The notes: generated from the letters alone by a model not told the origin. Counted from the stretch's first letter, positions 1 through 13,003 are shown. The stretch is 64,000 bases of DNA from Poa pratensis (GCA_947311845.1 CAMZMU010000027.1:77414825-77478824), one strand, 5' to 3'. Translations and numbers: made by a program.

Positions 1-476
1 GCTTCAGCCAGTAGCCGGGTTGTTCCTCTTCCTCTCCCATCGATCATCGTGGTGGTGCTACTGCTGCGTTCGGTACGGCCGGGGAACACGTCGGACACCA
101 CTGGGATTTCTATACGTGAGCTTTTATTTACGTGCGAGGCGAGATCTTGTTCGTCGCACGATTGATGCGTCGATCCGGACCGATGATAGTACAAGCTAGA
201 AGACGTAGGATCGAGCACGGCCGAAGCACGTGACATCTAGCTCCAATACAAACTACTCCCTCCGAGTTTGTACTAAAACTGCGTCAATTAATTTGGAACG
301 GAGAGAGTAGATAAGTAGCTGTTACTGGAAGCCCACAAAATCAGCCCATTATAACCCGTCGTGGATGGTTGAAACCTGAAAAGTGAAAATCGATTGGTGT
401 TTAAGTTTTTTGCTAAAAAACAAACAAATTGGTGTTAACGTGCGTTATTTCACCTACACAGAGCTGGGCAGGTGGG
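1..476. other. Unassigned left flank
   Basis: This is the host-side flank of the transposon nest. Apart from the small MITE at 254-309 I recognise no coding exon, RNA gene or repeat end. The flank resumes at 23552, because 472-476 (GTGGG) is repeated at 23547-23551 as the target-site duplication of the solo LTR. Confidence 0.5.
254..309. mobile_element. Short Stowaway-type MITE (deletion derivative)
   Basis: The segment is bounded by TA at both ends. It begins CTCCCTCCG and ends with the near-complement CGGAGAGAG, the classic termini of Triticeae Stowaway (Tc1/Mariner) MITEs. Only about 56 bp remain, so most of the interior is missing. It has no coding capacity. Confidence 0.7.
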
Positions 477-959
477 TGTAACAGTCCAAAAGTTGAGAAC
501 CTAGAAACCCGGGTAAAATTTTCGCTTTTGTGTTGCATTGCATCATGGCATCCAAATCTAACTTGCTAAACAACACACAAATGGTTTTGGCACCACTTAT
601 AAACAAATGCCAAACTGGTGCAATTATAAATTCAAATCAATGAGATAATTTAAACTTGCAAAACAAATTTTACCTTGGCATCTTATATTTGTCAAGGAAG
701 TTTCAAGAGATCAAAATTAATATTTTTCACTTGCTTTGAAAATCCTAAAGTAACAACATTTTGAATTTAGCAATATGCTTATTTTTTAACCTATGCACAA
801 ATGTTGTCCAAAACAATTTATTTGATAACCCCAATTTTTGTGGTGCTTCCATATGCTGCGGGGAAACTATATGAATTTTCCCAATTTTTCTAAATTGTTT
901 AGGTGCCCTAATAAATTCCTTGAAAAGCTGCTGGATTTAAAAAGTAACTGAAAAGGGCC

Positions 960-1393
960 TGACGAGGGTGTGAACTCGGCAAATCCTAGGGTTGAGTACC
1001 CCGGGTTGATTGAGGGGGAGAGAGATGAGCGCTGGTGATCACGATGGCTGACAATCAAGGCGTTTACCCAGGTTCAGGCTCCCGGAGGATAACACCCTAC
1101 TTCCTGCTTGTCTGGTTATTGATGGTGAGTTGTGGCTACAATGGCGAGATGGCAATCTCGCTAGGGTTTGTGTGGCGGCTATGAGCGTACCCTAGACGAA
1201 GGACCCTCCTAGCCTTTATATGGTAGGCTAGGTCTCAGGTGAACGGTGCCGATGGCGCTTACAAGCATGGCTGGGTCGCATGACCTAGCGTCGACTATCT
1301 TGGGCCTTCCTTGGGCCCTCGTCATAAGGCTGATGGGCTTGGCGTGACCCAGGTATCCCCACCGTGGGGTAGTCGAAGAGTGACCCCACGACA
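960..1393 (-). repeat. 3' LTR of the middle element
   Basis: This LTR is 434 bp, starts TG and ends CA. It matches 20008-20462 except for scattered substitutions and a 21-bp segment present only in the right copy. A purine-rich tract on the minus strand (complement of 1394-1405) adjoins it as the polypurine tract. It is the 3' LTR relative to the minus-strand element. Confidence 0.88.
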
Positions 1394-2230
1394 GGAGCCC
1401 CCGAGTGCTTAGTCGAATCGTAGAGTCGGGTAAAGGACTCCTTCCTCCTAGGCACGCCGTCGGGTTCCTGAAAGAGATGAGTAAAATTGGTCGACTCCGG
1501 CCGTTCAGGGCTTATGGAGGATTCCTTAGTCGAACTGTCACTTCCAGGGTAAAATACCGTGAGTACAGCCTTAGTCGGTGATTTTCGACTGCTATTGTTC
1601 TGAGTCACTTGGGAGCGCGAACAGCGCTCCCGATGGGAGTAGCCCCCGAGATTAAGCTGAATTGCTTGCAATTGAGGTTAAACTCAATTTTTCTTCAGTC
1701 GAAAAGCCCGCTCCCGATGGGAGTAAAGAAGGGACTCGACATGTTGGAGTCGCGACTGGCTTTGCGTGACTTACTGTGTATTCGGCCTGTTTAGCTTACT
1801 GCACAAGTTTCTTCAACTCTTGGAGCTTACTGTATCTTCTTGCACTCGAATGAGCTGTTCGAGTTTATTCGGCTCTTAGAGCTTACTGAACATTTTTGCA
1901 CTCGAATGAGCTGTTCGAGTTCTCGATCAGCCCATTGGCGTACTTGCTACGCCTGCGCAGTTGACGTCAGTGCTGACGTTTTCTGGCTCACTCTGTGTCC
2001 GACGGGACGTGACAGTGCGGGCCCACTGTCAGTATTGACTAGAGACAGCGGCTGCCGCTTTTTTCTGACCGTTGGGCGCGAAAATTTCGCGGTGTGATGA
2101 TGGCGCCTTGATTCCCGCGCGTAGTGGGCGGCGTGGCCGTCGACGGTTGCTATCTCCGCGCAACACGTGGACGGCCAGATGATGTTGCGGAGAGCTGTTT
2201 CAGCAGGGATGGCCAGGATTGACTGACCGC
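1394..2230. other. Non-coding 3' part of the middle element
   Basis: This is the sequence between the 3' LTR and the insertion point of the inner element. It contains several copies of a CCCCCGAG motif that is also common around 14640 and throughout the 16797-17540 array. I see no convincing reading frame. It joins directly to 12811 once the inner element and one ACCGC copy are removed. Confidence 0.6.
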
Positions 2231-5200
2231 TGTAGCGCCCTGACCCGACTGCTATACAGTGATACTGTGTCCCCGGTTATTCGATACTACCGAACACACT
2301 ATCAAAGCATAATAGAGAGATCAAGACTTGTGGAACAACTGACACATCACAGACTCTACGACACAAAACATATAGTTCAACTCTTATAATAGAGAAAGAT
2401 AGCAAATGACAACCAGAGGTCACAGACCCAACATTACAACATGCGGAAGCGAAGTATGTTGTTCTAAACAACAAGAACCAAATTATGGCCTAAGAGGCCT
2501 GCAAATAAACATCCAGTGCCAGCTGTTCCGGGATGTCCCAAGCTGCCACCTGGGAACCCCAGACTACTCGTCGACGTCCACAAAGAACCCACCTTCGAGG
2601 TCGGTGAAGTCCTCTCCTGAAAATAAGCAAACGACGTTGAGTTCGACGAACTCGCAAGATTAAGAGCTAATATATGCTCGATGATTGGCTCTCAAGGTTT
2701 TATGTCTGTTTTGCATAAAGCTGATTTTATTTCAAAAAGACATAACTCTCTGGCATCGACTAATCAGATTATTTTGAAAGGGGGTAAGAAGTAACTCTTT
2801 TCTTTGATCACCTTTCTCAGAGATCAACCATCACCAACCATTGTACCTGTTCATCAAAGGCACCTCCCCGAATCACCCTCGAGGAAGACAACCTTGGTTA
2901 TTAGTAGTACCTTTAGTACTCAGTTTTTAATCATTCCGTTAAAGTTATTCTATGATCATCGTCCATTCCCAAGTCGTCCGTAACCGTGGACACGGCTTTT
3001 CGAAAAGATTTATCCCTGCAGGGGTGTACAAAGTGGAAGTCCCCGGAGTCCCGAGGGGCCCCAGCTCCTTCACCACGCGTATCGTCCGGCCCATTACCTG
3101 ATCATTAGCTCTCTTCCTTGGAAAGCCGGCTGGGTGGGAGCAGTGTCGACTTCTCCCTCGTTAAGGACTTTCCAGGATCATCAGTGGCGGCAGGACTGCC
3201 AGTGCCTGCAACACCCGCCCCACGGCTACTTATTTTCCTAACACCACAATCCTCATCTCAGTTCATCCCACCATCATCACGCACGCGCAAATGGAAGCCC
3301 GAACTAGAGGACCCTGGCTAGCCCCGCTCGAGTTATTTAGTCTATGAGGGTTCCTGCAATTGCATAGGCCTCACGCATGGTTGCACGCTCGTCTTGGTTC
3401 AAGAGGTACAGAACTCGCACCTAGGCGGCGAGAACGAGACAAAACACCACAACCACAGTGGCCTCTCAGCCCCACCTTTAAGCATTTTATTACCTGTCTC
3501 CACAATTCTCCACCATCAACCACACATCTCAACACATGTTTCCAACATCAACCATCCATCGTACAGATGCACATTTACTAAGCATGGCTAAGCATCAACA
3601 TAGCATAGTAAAGTAGCTCAGGCCAACAATACAAACCTATGGTTAATAGGAGGGGAACAGGTATTGGCATCGGAATCTTAGTGCAACTATGGGATACTCT
3701 AATCCAATAAAATTGACATCTGGAACCGCATGCAATATTATAGTAGAGAAAATATTTGCGGAAATATAGGATAAGACATGCTCAGAGGGGGATTACGCTT
3801 GCCTTGATCAATGTGCCGGTAGTACGGATCTTCGGGGTATTGCGGAGTAACCCGGCTGCTTGATCTATCGAAACATAACAACGGGGAAGCAATCAATCAC
3901 CACACATGTTTCAACAAATGCAATGCGCAATCACATGATGGCATGACAATTTAAATGCACCCTAAAAGCATTTATCATGATCAACCGGTTAAATGGGGTC
4001 CCATTATATTATTTGCATTATTTGGAATAACCCCATATTAAAACTTAATGATTCTAATTACTTCTAGAGCACATTACTGTAATTGTGATCAAATATGCAT
4101 GATGATGATGATTCTGGATTACTCATGTTTTTTTGAACATTTCGGTATATCGAACACCTTTTTCTGAGGTCCCGATAGAAAGTTATCAATTTTAGAATTT
4201 CCTCTTTTTAGATATTTGCTTTTAATTATTTTATTTTCAACAACTATTAAAAGTTATTTCCTCCGATTCGAGAGAGATGGAGGAAGTAGTTGAATCATCG
4301 GTGTTCGACATCCCTAAGGCACGAGGGAGTAGCCGGGAATCATGCGCCGAAGGGAGAGGAAAACAGAAAAAGGAGCAACTAAAAAAAAGAAACGGGCCAT
4401 CCAGCCCTCCACCCGGCCTGGGCCGGCTGGCAGGCCGGCCGAGATACAGCGAGCTCCGGCCCTCTAGCCAGTCTCGGCCGGCTGGCAGGCTGGCCTGCTA
4501 ACAGAGGCCTCCAGCCCTCTGGCCAGCCTGGGCTGGCTGTGAGACCGGCCGTGCTTCTGCCTCGACACGGAGCGACGAAGTACGGCGATGATTTTCCGGC
4601 GAGCAACGCGGCTAGAGGACGCGATAGGGGGCGAGGGGAAGGCAGGCTACGGCAAGGGGAGCTCACCACGGACACGCTCGAAGCGACAGCGACGCCGGAG
4701 GTGGACCACAGCTGCGGCAATGGCGCGGCGGAACGGCGGCGGTGGTCGGCGAAAACGTGGACGGCACGGGCGTTTCCAGACCTCCCCGGCCGATTCTTCT
4801 GGCCAAGATGGAGAGGAGGGCACAGCGCAGCTGGGGAGGGTCCTCGATTTGCTTCGGAGGCCTTCAATTGGCGGCGACGAGCTCGGCAAGCTCGGGCTGC
4901 CGTGCGGCCATGGTAGGGAGCGGGAGGAGAGGGGAATGGGGCGAATGGGGAAACAACTCGAGGGGGAGCAGTGGGGCCTCGTGGAGCTCGTCCTCCTGGC
5001 AGGGGTGAGGCAGAGGGGAGGGGCGCAACGCGTGCGGGGTGAGCGCGGCACAGACTGGTACGGCCCGAGCTCTGCTCAGGGTCGCTACAGGGAAGGGGAT
5101 GATGGTTTTCTAAAAAAACCCCTCAGAAAACTTTCTTTAATTACAGTTAGGTCCTTGCCCCTTGTCTTTTAAAACAGCAGCACTATTTGAATTATTTGAG

Positions 5201-5632
5201 CAACTCAAACACTTCCAAAAAAAATTATGGAATAATTTGGAGATGCTCCCCTGGTCATTTGGTTGCTCCACAAAAATTGGGGTTTATAAATAAAATGTTT
5301 TGACCAACTTTTGGTCAAAGTGTTGGATTATGGCATTTAGCTCAATTCAGGAATGTTGCCCTTTTGTAATATTTATAGCAATTACAAAAATATATTTTCA
5401 GAACTCTTGGAACTTCCTTGACAAATATAAGTTGTCAAAGTAATTTTTGTTTTACAAGTATTGAGTGCCTTCCTTGTTGTGAAATTTGTTGGAGCAAGTT
5501 TGGCATTTATTTTGTGGATGTTACCAAACCAACTAGTTGTTTAGCAATTTCAGATGAATGCCATGATGCAATGCAACACAAAAGCGAAAATTTTATTCGG
5601 GTTTTTAGGTTTCTGAACTTCGGGCTGTTACA
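2231..5632 (-). repeat. 3' LTR of the inner element
   Basis: This LTR is 3402 bp, starts TGTAGCGC and ends CTGTTACA. It pairs with 9405-12810. A GC-rich part (about 4280-5100) produces many long but meaningless open frames on both strands. The polypurine tract lies directly inside it at 5633-5647. Confidence 0.92.
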
Positions 5633-7950
5633 ACTCTACCCTCCTTACCGGAATCTCGTCCCGAGATTCTTAGAGTAGGAAAGAGGGAAAAAGGGTTACG
5701 AGGTACTACACGATCTTCTCGCTCCAGGTGGCTCCTTCTTGAAGAGGTTGATCACGGGCATCATGAAGATCTTCATCGGCTTCACTTCGAGGTCACTATC
5801 AACGTACACCATCGGAAAGAAGGAAACCTCACCGGGAGGATGGATCTTGGTGAAGATACAACGACCGAGTACCTCCTAGTAGAATATTAGGATGAGACTT
5901 CGAGCATCCCGTGATTTGACAGTTAGGAGACACATGCGCTTGACGGGAGATTGATAAGAGTTTCCAGTTGGTAGACAACTGTTTCCCAAAGATTCAGTAT
6001 ATGAACTTTGCACAAGGCCTTAAGTTTCTGAGGGAGAGTGTTGAAACAAGATTCCAACAGATGAGGATGCAAACTTCTACCAAACAGCTTGAGTAGAACT
6101 TTTCTCACGAAGGGGCATTTGAGATCACTGGAGAAGGATCGGAAAGCTAGAACTTCAGAAACTCCGCAACGTTAGTATTGGGAACACTTCTTGATTTTCC
6201 AGACATCGGGACAAACTTCTTGAGGATCACCAACTATCGTTTCTGATTGAGAGTCAAACCTGGGACATGTAGAGGTACTTCAGACTCCGCACCGGTAGGA
6301 ATAGGAAGCTTTACAATGCATACCAATGGATTACAGATGCTAAGACCCCAAGATTTGGACTACAAGGTCAAACTCCAAGGAGGAACGAGATGGCGAAACT
6401 CGGGTATTAGCAACTTATCAGAGGACAGCTGCCCTACTTGAGCTACTTGCAACGAGACACGATTTAGTCCTTGATGGGAGGCAACATAGAAGACAAGGAA
6501 GTTCTCAGACTTCCTCTCTTTCTGGAACAATTCAACCAGTGGCTTGGATGCATAGATGAAATTCTCAAGGAATGGAGGTAACAACATACCATTCCAGGAA
6601 TCTTCTGCATATGCATGATTGACTTGAAATGATTCCGAGGAAACCAGACAATCTACTCAGATCCACAGCGACATCTTTCAGCAAGTGCACGTGAACCAGG
6701 GAAAGTCACTTCTAACTTCCGGAACACATACCTTGTGACGACACAAAGCTAGTTCCAACAACTTTCCAATGCTAACGCCCAATATCCAATATAAGCCTCC
6801 TCAAACATAGAGAAGATAAGAAGGTAGTTGATGGCTCAACCACGAACTTATCCAGGTACTCCAAGATGGTAAATCATATTGCACCAGAACGGGGCATAAG
6901 TATTGGTCAGACTAACACATTCAGGTAGGTTGGTCTGAGTTTGATTTGATGATAGCCCAAATCAAATCAAAAGATTTGTAGGATAGCATATCCACAGAGG
7001 AGATACCACCTAGCTTCAACACGGACGGACTAGACATTCCTTTGAAAAGGAACTATATCGGGTAGAGCCTTTATCTTTTAACTCTCCAAGTTGTTTAAGC
7101 TCAACCGAATAATTCAGGACATCCAGCACGATTTCTTGGAGAAGGAGTTGTTCAGAGAATCATCTTACTCATAAGCTCAACATCGCGGTCAGGTGACAAC
7201 CTGGCGATACTTCTGGGAAGACCTCCAGAGTATCACGATCCACCTATAGGATACCACGACGTACCGTTCCAAGAATCTTCTTCATTTGCATTATTGACTA
7301 GAATATCTCGATCCACCGGTATGTCTTGAATTCGAGAGAGAATCATGCCTTCCAAGGCACAACAAGGTGGTCTAGGGAGCTTCGGTGTGAACCTAGCTCT
7401 TTGACCGAGGGAGTGCATCAGAGCCAACTGACTTGGGAGCACTGTCAAACTTAGCTTATTGATCGGCTGACCAGTCATGCTAAGAAGGGCAATGGATATC
7501 CCTGGATTTCCGCACAGTGAAAACTGCTAAGAATATCCGATAGACACATCATTGCTCACGACTTAACATTCTGGAGTAACAAGTCACTCGGAGAACGGAG
7601 AGTAACAAAGTGTAAAAGCATCACTTCATCAAGAGGATCATGACACTCAGCACGACCCCGAGATATAAAAGAGTGTGACACTCTAAGGTGGAGCAGAACA
7701 GAAGCTAAACACGGCCCTCATTCTGCGGATTACAAAACTTTGACCAGGTCCGGGAAATGGACAAGGTACGGGAGTTTGTTTCTCCTAACAGGACGAAGTG
7801 GAAAGTATTGACGGATCACAAGAGTAACTTGCATCGGAACATACCACGCACGATAAAACTTTACTGTCAAAAGACAGACAAAGGTCGGAAAGCAGATCAG
7901 AGTACGAAACATACTCAGGAGAAATCCGAAGATGTTGAAGATGCACCGGT
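5633..7950 (-). other. Non-coding 3' interior of the inner element
   Basis: About 2.3 kb lie between the polypurine tract and the gag remnant. The open frames are short and I recognise no polymerase or integrase motif on either strand. In a full Ty3/Gypsy element this side would hold pol, so it appears to have been lost or replaced by unrelated non-coding sequence. Confidence 0.6.
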
Positions 7951-7952
7951 TA

Positions 7953-8816
7953 TTACTCAATTGTGATAACCATGCCCAAAAAAAGGAAAGATGCAGCAGA
8001 GTCAAACGAAACTGTAGCAAAAATATTGTTGATTCGTAGCTCACCTAGAAGGACGCCGGAATCTTCTTCAGCTTCTTCAGCAGAGACGTGGTTCAGGCGA
8101 CGACACACAAAAGGTCCAGCCTTGCCAGCGGGAGTGGCAGGGGCTCGTGCAGGATTTCCCGTGATAGGTGCCTTCTGAGGGCAATCCCTGAAGTAGTGGC
8201 CAGCCTGACCACAGGTGTAGCAGATAAGTCCAGGTGGAGCAGGTAGCGGAGAACGATACCCACTTCCGCTGGGACACTCCCTGGAGTAGTGACCGGTCTG
8301 GCCACAGGCGTAGCAGACAAGTCCAGGTGGAGCAGGTAGCCGAGGACGATACCCACTTCCACTTGGCCCAAATGTCGAAGTAGTGGGGCGCGTGGCGGCT
8401 TGCTGAGCAATCTTCTTCTGGGCATCCTTTACTGCCCCCACTATGAACTCCATAGAACAATCCGCCGGGAAATGGTCATCTCCTTCGCATAGGTAGCAGG
8501 TGGCGCTAGCGGTTGGGCACTTGCCGAGTGGATGCTTGTTGACACAATGCGGGCAACTGCCGGGGCATTGACTCGCCTGATGTCCACCCCTTCCGCACTG
8601 GCTACATGCCTTTCCTTGTGGTAGTCCCCACTTTCCGGGGTAATTAAGGGGGCACTTCCGGTACGGATGTCCACGCTCCTTACAAGTGTAACACCTGAGT
8701 TTGTCTCTAGCTTCCTTGGGCAAATCTTGAGCCGTATGGGATTTCTCCCGATCACAGGGTGTAGTGTGGGTCCCTGGGGTGGCTTCGATTTGATGGAGCG
8801 GAGGACGTTGTGCCAT
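7953..8816 (-). CDS. Retrotransposon gag C-terminus with six zinc knuckles, running into a protease start
   Basis: This is a 287-residue frame. It carries five CX2CX4HX4C zinc knuckles, for example CYTCKERGHPYRKC near residue 42 and CYACGQTGHYSREC near residue 168, plus one variant CX2CX3HX4C. Zinc knuckles in gag bind retroelement RNA during particle assembly. The frame ends with ATVSFDSAASFLF, which resembles the start of a retropepsin, with DSA in place of the usual DSG active site. The N-terminal capsid part of gag is not visible between here and the primer site at 9389. The two knuckles nearest the protease end lie in an internal duplication of about 35 residues that repeats a PAPPGL motif. 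This is a remnant of a Ty3/Gypsy polyprotein, probably not functional alone. Confidence 0.8.
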   Translation of the reverse strand: MAQRPPLHQIEATPGTHTTPCDREKSHTAQDLPKEARDKLRCYTCKERGHPYRKCPLNYPGKWGLPQGKACSQCGRGGHQASQCPGSCPHCVNKHPLGKCPTASATCYLCEGDDHFPADCSMEFIVGAVKDAQKKIAQQAATRPTTSTFGPSGSGYRPRLPAPPGLVCYACGQTGHYSRECPSGSGYRSPLPAPPGLICYTCGQAGHYFRDCPQKAPITGNPARAPATPAGKAGPFVCRRLNHVSAEEAEEDSGVLLGELRINNIFATVSFDSAASFLFLGMVITIE

Positions 8817-9388
8817 TCTGTAGATTTGACAAGGACGCAGTTAGTATCCACCTCGATAGGGTTGAGACATTAGCATTAGCGTACTCAAGTACTCAGACTA
8901 GGGACGATAATGCTTTGTGCAACAACGAACAAGGAACCAACAAGCTGGGACTTGGGTCGAAGATCAGCATCATGCACCAGTAGCGTGAGATTCAAATGGC
9001 TAAGAAACCACATGATTCAACCCACACTATCCGGCACAATCCGGGACCTTATGTTCAAGTCCTTGGGTTAAAACCCAAAGAAAGAAGCAATGATTAGATT
9101 TGGTAGAAACATCTGAGTTGATTTGGGATTGCAACGCAGCGGGAGCAACGTGACACATAACACTAAAGGTCGAACCCCACCCACGTTTCTAATCATTTTG
9201 AAGTAACAGACGAGGAGTAAAACCTTTTAACTCAAATCGAGGTAAGATTGCTCCGAGATCAGAGGGTAACCAGATAAGGAGTAAAAAGAATCCTAAGATG
9301 GTTTTCACAACTCATTTTTAGGTTAAAAATATTTTCACAAACACTAGACTCAACATCGACCAGTAGAAGGGTTTCCTACAGGCAGTAC

Positions 9389-9401
9389 GGCTCTGATACC
9401 A
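9389..9401 (-). other. Primer-binding site (initiator Met-tRNA type)
   Basis: Read on the minus strand the bases are TGGTATCAGAGCC, the standard site for the 3' end of initiator methionine tRNA. It lies three bases inside the 5' LTR (9405-12810). It proves the minus orientation of the inner element. Confidence 0.88.
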
Positions 9402-9404
9402 ACT

Positions 9405-12400
9405 TGTAGCGCCCTGACCCGACTGCTATACAGTGATACTGTGTCCCCGGTTATCCGATACCACCGAACACACTATCAAAGCATAATAGAGAGATCAAGA
9501 CTTGTGGAACAACTGGCACGTCACAGACTCTACGACACAAAACATATAGTTCAACTCTTATAATAGAGAAAGATAGCAAATGACAACCAGAGGTCACAGA
9601 CCCAACATTACAACATGCGGAAGCGAAGTGTGTTGTTCTAAACAACAAGAACCAAATTATGGTCTAAGAGGCTTGCAAATAAACATCCAGCGCCAGCTGT
9701 TCCGGGATGTCCCAATCTGACACCTGGGAACCCCAGACTACTCGTCGACGTCCACAAAGAACCCACCTTCGAGGTCGGTGAAGTCCTCTCCTGAAAATAA
9801 GCAAACGACGTTGAGTTCGACGAACTCGCAAGATTAAGAGCTAATATATGCTCGATGATTGGCTCTCAAGGTTTTATGGCTGTTTTGCATAAAGCTGATT
9901 TTATTTCAAAAAGACATAACTCCCTGGCATCGACTAATCAGATTATTTTGAAAGGGGGTAAGAAGTAACTCTTTTCTTTGATCACCTTTCTCAGAGATCA
10001 ACCATCACCAACCATTGTACCTGTCCATCAAAGGCACCTCCCCGAATCACCCTCGAGGAAGACAACCTTGGTTATTAGTAGTACCTTTAGTACTCAGTTT
10101 TTAATCATTCCGTTAAAGTTATTCTATGATCATCGTCCATTCCCAAGTCGTCCGTAACCGTGGACACGGCTTTTCAAAAAGATTTATCCCTGCAGGGGTG
10201 TACAAAGTGGAAGTCCCCGGAGTCTCGAGGGGCCCCAGCTCCTTCGCCACGCGTACCGTCCGGCCCATTACTTGATCATTAGCTCTCTTCCTTGGAAAGC
10301 CGGCTGGGTGGGAGCGGTGTCGACTTCTCCCTCGTTAAGGACTTTCCAGGATCATCAGTGGCGGCACGACTGCCAGTGCCTGCAACACCCGCCCCATGGC
10401 CACTTATTTTCCTAACACCACAATCCTCATCTCAGTTCATCCCACCATCATCACGCACGCGCAAATGGAAGCCCGAACTAGAGGACCCTGGCTAGCCCCG
10501 CTCGAGTTATTTAGTCTATGAGGGTTCCTGCAATTGCATAGGCCTCACGCATGGTTGCACGCTCGTCTTGGTTCAAGAGGTACAGAACTCGCACCTAGGC
10601 GGCGAGAACGAGACAAAACACCACAACCACAGTGGCCTCTCATCCCCACCTTTAAGCATTTTATTACCTGTCTCCACAATTCTCCACCATCAACCACACA
10701 TCTCAACACCTGTTTCCAACATCAACCATCCATCGTACAGATGCACATTTACTAAGCATGGCTAAGCATCAACATAGCATAGTAAAGTAGCTCAGGCCAA
10801 CAATACAAACCTATGGTTAATAGGAAGGGAACAGGTATTGGCATCGGAATCTTAGTGCAACTATGGGATACTCTAATCCAATAAAATTGACATCTGGAAC
10901 CGCATGCAATATTATAGTGGAGAAAATATTTGCAGAAATATAGGATAAGACATGCTCAGAGGGGGGATTACGCTTGCCTTGATCAACGTGCCGGTAGTAC
11001 GGATCTTCGGGGTATTGCGGAGTAACCCCGGCTGCTTGATCTATCGAAACATAACAACGGGGAAGCAATCAATCACCACACATGTTTCAACAAATGCAAT
11101 GCGCAATCACATGATGGCATGACAATTTAAATGCACCCTAAAAGCATTTATCATGATCAACCGGTTAAATGGGGTCCCCATTATATTATTTGCATTATTT
11201 GGAATAACCCCATATTAAAACTTAATGATTCTAATTACTTCTAGAGCACATTACTGTAATTGTGATCAAATATGCATGATTATGATGATTCTGGATTACT
11301 CATGTTTTTCTGAACATTTCGGTATATCGAACACCTTTTTCTGAGGTCCCGATAGAAAGTTATCAATTTTAGAATTTCCTCTTTTTAGATATTTTCTTTT
11401 AATTATTTTATTTTCAACAACTATTAAAAGTTATTTCCTCGGATTCGAGAGAGATGGAGGAAGTAGTTGAATCATCGGTGTTCGACATCCCTAAGGCGCG
11501 AGGGAGTAGCCGGGAGTCATGCGCAGAAGGGAGAGGAAAACAGAAAAAGGAGCAACTAAAAAAAAAGAAACGGGCCATCCAGCCCTCCACCCAGCCTGGG
11601 CCGGCAGGTAGGCCGGCCGAGATACAGCGAGCTCCGGCCCTCCAGCCAGTCTGGGCCGGCTGGCAGGCTGGCCTGCTAACAGAGGCCTCCAGCCCTCTGG
11701 CCAGCCTGGGCTGGCTGTGAGACCGGCCGTGCTTCTGCCTCGACGCGGAGCGACGAAGTACGGCGACGATTTTCCGGCGAGCAACGCGGCTAGGGGATGC
11801 GATAGGGGGCGAGGGAAAGGCAGGCTACGGCAAGGGGAGCTCACCACGGACACGCTCGAAGCGACGGCGACGCCGGAGGTGGACCACAGCTGCGGCAATG
11901 GCGCGGCGGAACGGCGGCGGTGGTCGGCGAAAACGTGGACGGCACGGGCGTTTCCAGACCTCCCCGGCCGATTCTTCTGGCCAGGATGGAGAGGAGGGCA
12001 CGACGCAGCTGGGGAGGGACCTCGATTTGCTTCGGAGGCCTTCAATTGGCGGCAACGAGCTCGGCAAGCTCGGGCTGCCGTGCGGCCATGGTAGGGAGCG
12101 GGAGGAGAGGGGAATGGGGCGAACGGGGAAACAACTCGAGGGGGAGCAGTGGGGCCTCGTGGAGCTCGTCCTCCCGGCAGGGGTGAGGCAGAGGGGAGGG
12201 GCGCAACGCGTGCGGGGCGAGCGCGGCACGGACTGGTGCGACCCGAGCTCTGCTCAGGGTCGCTACCGGGAAGGGGATGATGGTTTTCTAAAAAACCCCC
12301 TCAGAAAACTTTCTTTAATTACAGTTAGGTCCTTGCCCCCTTGTCTTTTAAAATAGCAGCACTATTTGAATTATTTGAGCAACTCAAACACTTCCAAAAA

Positions 12401-12810
12401 AATTATGGAATAATTTGGAGATTCTCCCCTGGTCATTTGGTTGCTCCACAAAAATTGGGGTTTATAAATAAAATGTTTTGACCAACTTTTGGTCAAAGTG
12501 TTGGATTATGGCATTTAGCTCAATTCAGGAATGTTGCCCTTTTGTAATATTTATAGCAATTGCAAAAATATATTTTCAGAACTCTTGGAACTTCCTTGAC
12601 AAATATAAGTTGTCAAAGTAATTTTTGTTTTACAAGTTTTGAGTGCCTTCCTTGTTGTGAAATTTGTTGGAGCAAGTTTGGCATTTATTTTGTGGATGTT
12701 ACCAAACCAACTAGTTGTTTAGCAATTTCAGATGAATGCCATGATGCAATGCAACACAAAAGCGAAAATTTTATTCGGGTTTTTAGGTTTCCGAACTTCG
12801 GGCTGTTACA
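9405..12810 (-). repeat. 5' LTR of the inner element
   Basis: This LTR is 3406 bp and begins and ends like its partner at 2231-5632. In element orientation it is the promoter-bearing 5' LTR, adjacent to the primer-binding site. Its outer edge at 12810 lies about 10 bp from the TATA-like box of the divergent gene in the middle element. Confidence 0.92.
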
Positions 12811-12818
12811 ACCGCGCG

Positions 12819-12829
12819 GTATATAATTT
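12819..12829 (+). promoter_or_regulatory. TATA-like box of the divergent retrotransposon gene
   Basis: The run TATATAATTT lies about 175 bp upstream of the chosen ATG at 13004. GC-rich sequence with two CACCGCGG-like motifs follows. It is the only convincing core-promoter motif for the plus-strand gene inside the middle element. The inner retrotransposon is inserted immediately upstream. Confidence 0.5.
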
Positions 12830-13003
12830 TCACCGCGGCGGTGAACAGTTCATCCATCCCCATTCCTTCGTCTCCACTGCTTCTGTTCGCCATTGTTGTG
12901 CTGCGTGCTCTGTCAGTTTCTTTTCTCCACCCTCCATGAGCAAGGCCGCGATGAAGAGGGGGAAGCTGCTGCTGGCGCCGTCGCCGCCGCCGAGGCGAGC
13001 GTG

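Larger units (their letters stand above)
2231..12810 (-). mobile_element. Non-autonomous Ty3/Gypsy-like LTR retrotransposon with 3.4-kb LTRs (innermost layer)
   Basis: The element is 10.58 kb, flanked by ACCGC at 2226-2230 and 12811-12815. Its LTRs are 2231-5632 and 9405-12810. A primer site complementary to initiator Met-tRNA at 9389-9401 and a polypurine tract at 5633-5647 fix the orientation as minus. The 3.77-kb interior holds only a zinc-knuckle gag C-terminus and the first residues of a protease. No reverse transcriptase, RNase H or integrase is visible, so mobility would depend on a partner element. The two LTRs differ by only scattered substitutions and short indels, which suggests a fairly recent insertion. 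Confidence 0.92.

Noticed and set aside
4277..5172. Overlapping open frames of 120-190 codons on both strands (repeated at 11454-12356)
   Set aside because: They lie in the GC-rich part of the 3.4-kb LTRs, occur in all frames, and are Arg/Gly/Pro-rich with no conserved motif. They are composition effects.
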